Positions 3,709 to 7,601 of a stretch of 7,601 nt of DNA are shown piece after piece. Both the position numbers and the translations under genes were made by a program. The notes under the pieces are model-generated. The model was not told where the DNA came from. It did no database searches and saw only the letters and a program-made list of their open reading frames with translations. The DNA comes from an uncultured Moraxella sp. (GTDB taxonomy: Bacteria; Pseudomonadota; Gammaproteobacteria; Pseudomonadales; Moraxellaceae), in NCBI GenBank assembly GCA_916720335.1, contig CAKAQU010000080.1, positions 1-7,601 on the forward strand. The letters are read 5' to 3'. The first letter of the stretch is position 1. Each line of letters starts with the position of its first letter.

Positions 3709-5977
3709 AAGAGTCGGGCGCTTTCTGATTGTTATTATTTTTTAATCGTTCAATAGCAACAACCTTAGTATAGCCTTTATCCAATTGAACTCCGCGACTG
3801 GCGCGTTTACCCTGATAATGAGTGAAAAATTCCTGAGTAATTTTGAGTGTGCGGTTTTTGGTATGAATTGCTAACGTGTCGCCTGTTTTAAAACCAACAA
3901 CCGCCAAGACACGATCACCATCTTGTAAGTGTATAAGTTTATTGCCCTTACCTTTGGCTAAAATGGGCAAATCATCTTTATCAAAAATCAATAAAAACCC
4001 GCCTGCACTGAGTACTGCAATGAAACTATCATCAGCCATCAGCGTAGCAAATGGTAAAACTTGACTGCCATCAGCTAAGTTTACCACAACTTTTCCTGAT
4101 TTTTGGGCGGTGTCTAGGTTGTGAAGATGATTGATAAAACCATAGCCATTTGAGCTAGCGCAAATGATGGGTTGGGGATTTAGCTCTTTATTTAAAAAAA
4201 ACAGCTGCTCAATTTTTGCCCCTGGCTGCAAGCTTAGTAAACTGGTGATAGGGTCACCTTGACCGCGTGCTGAAGGTAAATTCAAAGTGTCTAAACCATA
4301 ACTGCGTCCTGTGTTATCCACTAAAATCAGCCTATCTGTGCTTTTGCCTTTGACGCTTGTCAAATAACCATCCCCTGCTTTATAACTTAATGATTCTGCC
4401 AAAACCTCATGACCTTTTGCCATGCGAATCCAGCCCGATTGTGACAAAATCACCGTAACCGCTTCAGATGGGTTAAAATCACTTACCTTTAAAGCAACCG
4501 CTTCTTCGCGCTCTACGACTGGTGATTGACGTTTGTCGCCATATGTTTTCATATCAGCAGTCAACTCATCTATTAAAAGATTGGTTAAGCTGTCAGGATT
4601 ATTTAACTGCTCAGTAATAATATCATGTTCATCTTGTAGACTGTTTTGTTCAGCAGTAAGTTCAATCTCTTGCAATTTAGCAAGTTGGCGCAGTTTAATG
4701 TCTAAAATCGCATCAGCTTGAATGTTACTCATGCCAAAACGGGTCATTAAAATATGTTTAGGGTCGTCCTCAGTACGGATAATTTGAATCACTTCATCAA
4801 TGTGTAAATACGCCATCAAAAGCCCTGCCAAAATATGCAGGCGTTTTTCAATGCGTTCTAGGCGATATTTTAGTCTTCGAGTAACAACGTTTCTTCGGCA
4901 GATTAGCCATTCTTCTAAAAGTTGTTTGAGATTTTTTACTTGCGGTTTGCCATTTAAACCAATGACATTCATATTGACCCGATAAGAGGATTCTAAATCA
5001 GTACAAGCAAACAAATGGGACATGATTTTTTGAGTGTCGTGTCGTCCTTTTTTTAATTCAATAACAATGCGACAAGCATTTTGATGGTCAGATTCGTCAT
5101 TGATGTCAGTAACCCAAGGCAGCTTTTTGTCAGTCATCAACTTAGCAATCTGTTCAATGATTTTATTGCCAGAGATTTGATAGGGCAGGGCATCAATAAC
5201 GATGGTATTTTTGCCCATATCTTCGGTGTGATAAACCGCGCGCATTTTATAATTACCCTTACCTGTTTGGTATATTTTTAATAAATCATCTTTGCTACTG
5301 ATGATTTCGGCACAAGTCGGAAGGTCGGGCGCTTGGATGATTTTGCATAGCTCGCTAATGCTGGTTTGGGGATTTTTTAAAAGTTTAATACAAGCTTTAA
5401 CCACTTCATTAAGATTGTGTGGGGCGATGTCGGTTGCCATGCCCACGGCAATGCCGGTTGTACCGTTTAACAAAATGTTAGGCAGGCGGGCAGGCAGCGT
5501 AGTTGGCTCAAGTAGTGAGCCATCAAAATTGGGCGCAAAATCCACCGTGCCTTGGTCTAGCTCGCTTAATAAAGCGTTAGCATAAGCGCTCATTTTAGCT
5601 TCAGTGTAGCGCATGGCAGCAAAAGATTTTGGGTCATCGCTGCTTCCCCAGTTACCTTGTCCGCTAATCAATGGATAGCGATAACTAAAGGGCTGCGCCA
5701 TTAGCACCATAGCCTCATAACATGCACTATCACCGTGTGGATGGTATTTACCTAAGACATCACCCACGGTGCGAGCGGATTTTTTTGGTTTGGCGGTGTG
5801 ACGAAGTCCCAGTTCGCTCATGGCATAAATAATGCGTCTTTGAACGGGCTTGAGTCCATCAGCAAGGTGTGGTAACGCTCTATCCATGATGACATACATG
5901 GCATAATTTAAATAGGCAGCTTCGGTAAATTGAGCAATAGAACGAGTATCAATAGAAGTTGTTATGGTGTTTGTCAT
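3704..5977 (-). CDS. parC: DNA topoisomerase IV subunit A (ParC)
   Basis: The DNA-cleaving subunit of topoisomerase IV, which with ParE decatenates sister chromosomes after replication. It has 757 residues against 752 in E. coli. A TTG at 5990-5992 would add five residues, but I prefer the ATG at 5975-5977. Numbered from this ATG, the catalytic tyrosine is Y124 in AAMRYTEAKMS. The quinolone-resistance region YHPHGDSACYE carries Ser84 and Glu88, the wild-type residues equivalent to E. coli S80 and E84. The winged-helix and tower domains extend to about 480. The C-terminal beta-pinwheel follows (VTVILSQSGWIRMAKGHE, YKAGDGY, LPSARGQGDP, GKGNKLIHL). YKAGDGY and the KGHE segment match ParC rather than GyrA. 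The final codons overlap the GacA-like box. Transcription probably ends at the terminator at 3486-3528. Confidence 0.97.
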   Translation of the reverse strand: MTNTITTSIDTRSIAQFTEAAYLNYAMYVIMDRALPHLADGLKPVQRRIIYAMSELGLRHTAKPKKSARTVGDVLGKYHPHGDSACYEAMVLMAQPFSYRYPLISGQGNWGSSDDPKSFAAMRYTEAKMSAYANALLSELDQGTVDFAPNFDGSLLEPTTLPARLPNILLNGTTGIAVGMATDIAPHNLNEVVKACIKLLKNPQTSISELCKIIQAPDLPTCAEIISSKDDLLKIYQTGKGNYKMRAVYHTEDMGKNTIVIDALPYQISGNKIIEQIAKLMTDKKLPWVTDINDESDHQNACRIVIELKKGRHDTQKIMSHLFACTDLESSYRVNMNVIGLNGKPQVKNLKQLLEEWLICRRNVVTRRLKYRLERIEKRLHILAGLLMAYLHIDEVIQIIRTEDDPKHILMTRFGMSNIQADAILDIKLRQLAKLQEIELTAEQNSLQDEHDIITEQLNNPDSLTNLLIDELTADMKTYGDKRQSPVVEREEAVALKVSDFNPSEAVTVILSQSGWIRMAKGHEVLAESLSYKAGDGYLTSVKGKSTDRLILVDNTGRSYGLDTLNLPSARGQGDPITSLLSLQPGAKIEQLFFLNKELNPQPIICASSNGYGFINHLHNLDTAQKSGKVVVNLADGSQVLPFATLMADDSFIAVLSAGGFLLIFDKDDLPILAKGKGNKLIHLQDGDRVLAVVGFKTGDTLAIHTKNRTLKITQEFFTHYQGKRASRGVQLDKGYTKVVAIERLKNNNNQKAPDSL

Positions 5978-6014
5978 GATCGTTATTATCAAAATTTAAG
6001 TGAAAAATGCACTC

Positions 6015-6023
6015 ATTATAGCA
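6015..6023 (-). promoter_or_regulatory. Extended -10 promoter of parC
   Basis: On the minus strand TGCTATAAT (6023-6015) is a perfect extended -10 element. No good -35 is seen at 17-18 bp. Initiation near 6008 would give a leader of about 31 nt before the ATG at 5977, and this also supports that start over the TTG at 5992. Confidence 0.65.
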
Positions 6024-6100
6024 AAAAACATGATTTTTTGATGTCTTTGCCAGTCAAATCTACTACAATAACTGATAATTTTATAAAGAAGTTTTTTAAG

Positions 6101-7601
6101 ATGATTGAATGTAAAAACCTTTTGGTATTTAGAAATGGCAATGAGTTGTTTGGTGGGGTAAATCTGCAGCTGCATAAGGGGCAAAAAATTGCCTTAACTG
6201 GTTCAAATGGTGTAGGCAAATCAACCTTTTTTTCAGTGATTTTGGGCGAACATCATAGTGAGAGCGGCTCAATTCATGTGCCAGATGATTGGCAGATTGC
6301 TCATATGGCGCAAGAAGTTTTGGCAACCACACAAAGCGCTGTGGATTATGTACTGATGGGTGATAGTGAATGGTATGAATTGAATCAACAAATTCAAAAT
6401 GCCAATGAGTTACCCGAAGAGATGATTGCTAAAATTTATCAACGATTTGATGAAATACACGGGTTTGCCACACCTGCTAAAGCCGCACAAATTTTATCTG
6501 GTTTAGGTTTTTGTGAGGCGGACCATCAAAAAAGCGTTGCTAGCTTTTCAGGGGGCTGGCGGATGCGTTTAAATCTTGCTAAAACCTTGATGTGTCGTGC
6601 TGACATTTTGCTACTTGATGAACCAACCAACCATTTGGATTTAGATGCTATTTTGTGGCTAGAAGAATGGCTTTTAAAATTTGATGGGGTAATTTTGGTC
6701 ATCAGTCATGACAAAGCATTTATGGATAATTTATGTACACATATTTTGCATATTGAACAAAAAACCATGCAAATTTATACAGGTAACTACAGTCAATTTG
6801 TCCAGATACGCAGTCAAAGACTCAGTCAGCAGCAGCAAGCTTTTGAAAAACAGCAAGCCACCAAAGCTCATTTAGAAGATTACATTCGCCGTTTTCGTGC
6901 AAAAGCTACCAAAGCCAAACAAGCCCAAAGTCGTATCAAACAATTAGCTCGTATGAGTGATCTCGCTCCTGTCATGGCAGACAGTGAATTTAGTTTTGCG
7001 TTTTACCCACCGGCTTATATGGCAAGCCCTTTGATAAGCCTTGATAACGCATCCATTGGCTACAATGAACCAATTTTAACCAAAGTTAATTTGCAAATCA
7101 CCCCTGATATTAGGCTTGGTATCTTGGGGGCAAATGGAGCTGGAAAATCGACCTTGATAAAATCTTTGGTGGGTGATTTGCCACTGCTGTCAGGCGTGCA
7201 TAAAGTTTCTGAAACGTTAAAACTTGGTTATTTTAACCAGCATCAAATGGATGGTTTGGACAGTACAGCAACGCCATTAATCTTACTTCGTAGATTGGCA
7301 GGGCAAACGTCGGATGCTGATTTACGGGCGTTTTTGGGTGGTTTTGACTTTGAGGGTGATAAAATCGATACACCATGTCAATTATTTTCAGGTGGTGAAC
7401 GAGCAAGATTGACACTGGCATTAATTGTGTGGCAACGACCGAATGTATTGATATTGGATGAACCAACCAACCATTTGGATTTATCCATGCAAAATGCTTT
7501 AATGTTGGCTTTGCAAGATTTTTCAGGCGCCTTGGTGCTTGTATCGCATGATAGACAGCTTATTATGTCAGTTTGTGATACACTGATTTTGGTAGCAGAT
7601 G
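6101..7601 (+). CDS. yheS: ABC-F family ATPase, YheS type (partial, runs off the edge)
   Basis: A soluble ABC-F ATPase with two nucleotide-binding domains and no membrane segments. ABC-F proteins bind the ribosomal E site and help stalled or poorly poised ribosomes. Five hundred codons are present with no stop; E. coli YheS has about 637, so roughly 130 C-terminal residues are missing. Domain 1 has Walker A GSNGVGKS (34-41), signature FSGGW (149-153), Walker B LLLDEPTNHLD (170-180) and the H-loop SHD (202-204). The interdomain linker at about 235-290 is highly charged (YIRRFRAKATKAKQAQSRIK) and closely resembles YheS. Domain 2 has Walker A GANGAGKS (343-350), signature FSGGE (429-433), Walker B DEPTNHLD (453-460) and SHD (482-484). 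Both sites keep the catalytic Glu. The gene starts at ATG 6101, divergent from parC, with a weak Shine-Dalgarno sequence (AAAGAAG, 6085-6091). Confidence 0.93.
   Translation, partial: MIECKNLLVFRNGNELFGGVNLQLHKGQKIALTGSNGVGKSTFFSVILGEHHSESGSIHVPDDWQIAHMAQEVLATTQSAVDYVLMGDSEWYELNQQIQNANELPEEMIAKIYQRFDEIHGFATPAKAAQILSGLGFCEADHQKSVASFSGGWRMRLNLAKTLMCRADILLLDEPTNHLDLDAILWLEEWLLKFDGVILVISHDKAFMDNLCTHILHIEQKTMQIYTGNYSQFVQIRSQRLSQQQQAFEKQQATKAHLEDYIRRFRAKATKAKQAQSRIKQLARMSDLAPVMADSEFSFAFYPPAYMASPLISLDNASIGYNEPILTKVNLQITPDIRLGILGANGAGKSTLIKSLVGDLPLLSGVHKVSETLKLGYFNQHQMDGLDSTATPLILLRRLAGQTSDADLRAFLGGFDFEGDKIDTPCQLFSGGERARLTLALIVWQRPNVLILDEPTNHLDLSMQNALMLALQDFSGALVLVSHDRQLIMSVCDTLILVAD

Noticed and set aside
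5292..5585. Plus-strand ORFs within parC (3876-4064, 4533-4721, 4800-4985, 5081-5281, 5292-5585)
   Set aside because: All are antisense to well-conserved ParC sequence and have no family features.
5978..5992. TTG start for parC five codons upstream of the ATG
   Set aside because: The ATG at 5975-5977 is a better start codon, fits the usual ParC N-terminus, and leaves a normal leader from the extended -10 promoter at 6015-6023.
6047..6087. Possible plus-strand promoter for yheS (TTGCCA at 6047 with TATAAA or GATAAT)
   Set aside because: Spacing from TTGCCA to either -10-like hexamer is 21 bp or more, so no acceptable sigma70 pair could be assembled.
5996..6332. Minus-strand ORFs over the parC/yheS divergent region and the start of yheS, and another at 7233-7466
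   Set aside because: They are antisense shadows of the clear YheS-type reading frame or cross the parC promoter.

Overview
The window looks like chromosomal DNA of a low-G+C gammaproteobacterium. A Moraxella-like member of the Moraxellaceae is my best guess. That rests on the overall gene set, the AT-rich intergenic DNA, the gammaproteobacterial ParC and YheS-type proteins, and a Pseudomonadales-style GacA box. The species cannot be fixed from this sequence alone.

Layout, left to right. Positions 1-180 are an AT-rich flank with no assignable gene. Positions 183-1036 are a compact IS5-family insertion sequence with near-perfect terminal inverted repeats, flanked by TA. Its transposase is split into two frames at an A7 tract. 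The element ends 13 bp beyond the stop of a dsbC-like gene (1050-2036, minus). That gene is preceded by rsuA (2048-2749, minus), 11 bp upstream, probably as one transcription unit. A short divergent region (2750-2837) separates rsuA from yigZ (2838-3437, plus). yigZ contains a perfect parS-type ParB-binding sequence inside its reading frame. A 266-bp gap follows, and then parC (3704-5977, minus). A divergent promoter region of 123 bp leads to a yheS-type ABC-F ATPase gene (6101 to beyond the right edge, plus).

The most interesting stretch is the gap between yigZ and parC, which is not empty. Read on the minus strand it has, in order: an 11/12 match to the GacA box TGTAAG-N6-CTTACA, overlapping the parC stop codon; an extended -10 promoter; five A(U/C)GGA motifs within 68 nt, several of them in hairpin loops; and a strong Rho-independent terminator. 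This is the architecture of the RsmX/Y/Z (CsrB-like) small RNAs that sequester CsrA/RsmA under GacS/GacA control. I call it a probable Rsm-type sRNA of about 150 nt.

The genes fall into several roles. parC encodes a topoisomerase IV subunit for chromosome decatenation, and the parS site belongs to ParABS segregation, which suggests an origin-proximal position. rsuA and yheS act on the ribosome. The dsbC-like protein is a periplasmic disulfide isomerase or chaperone with an unusual tandem N-terminal region. The sRNA would add a post-transcriptional regulatory node.
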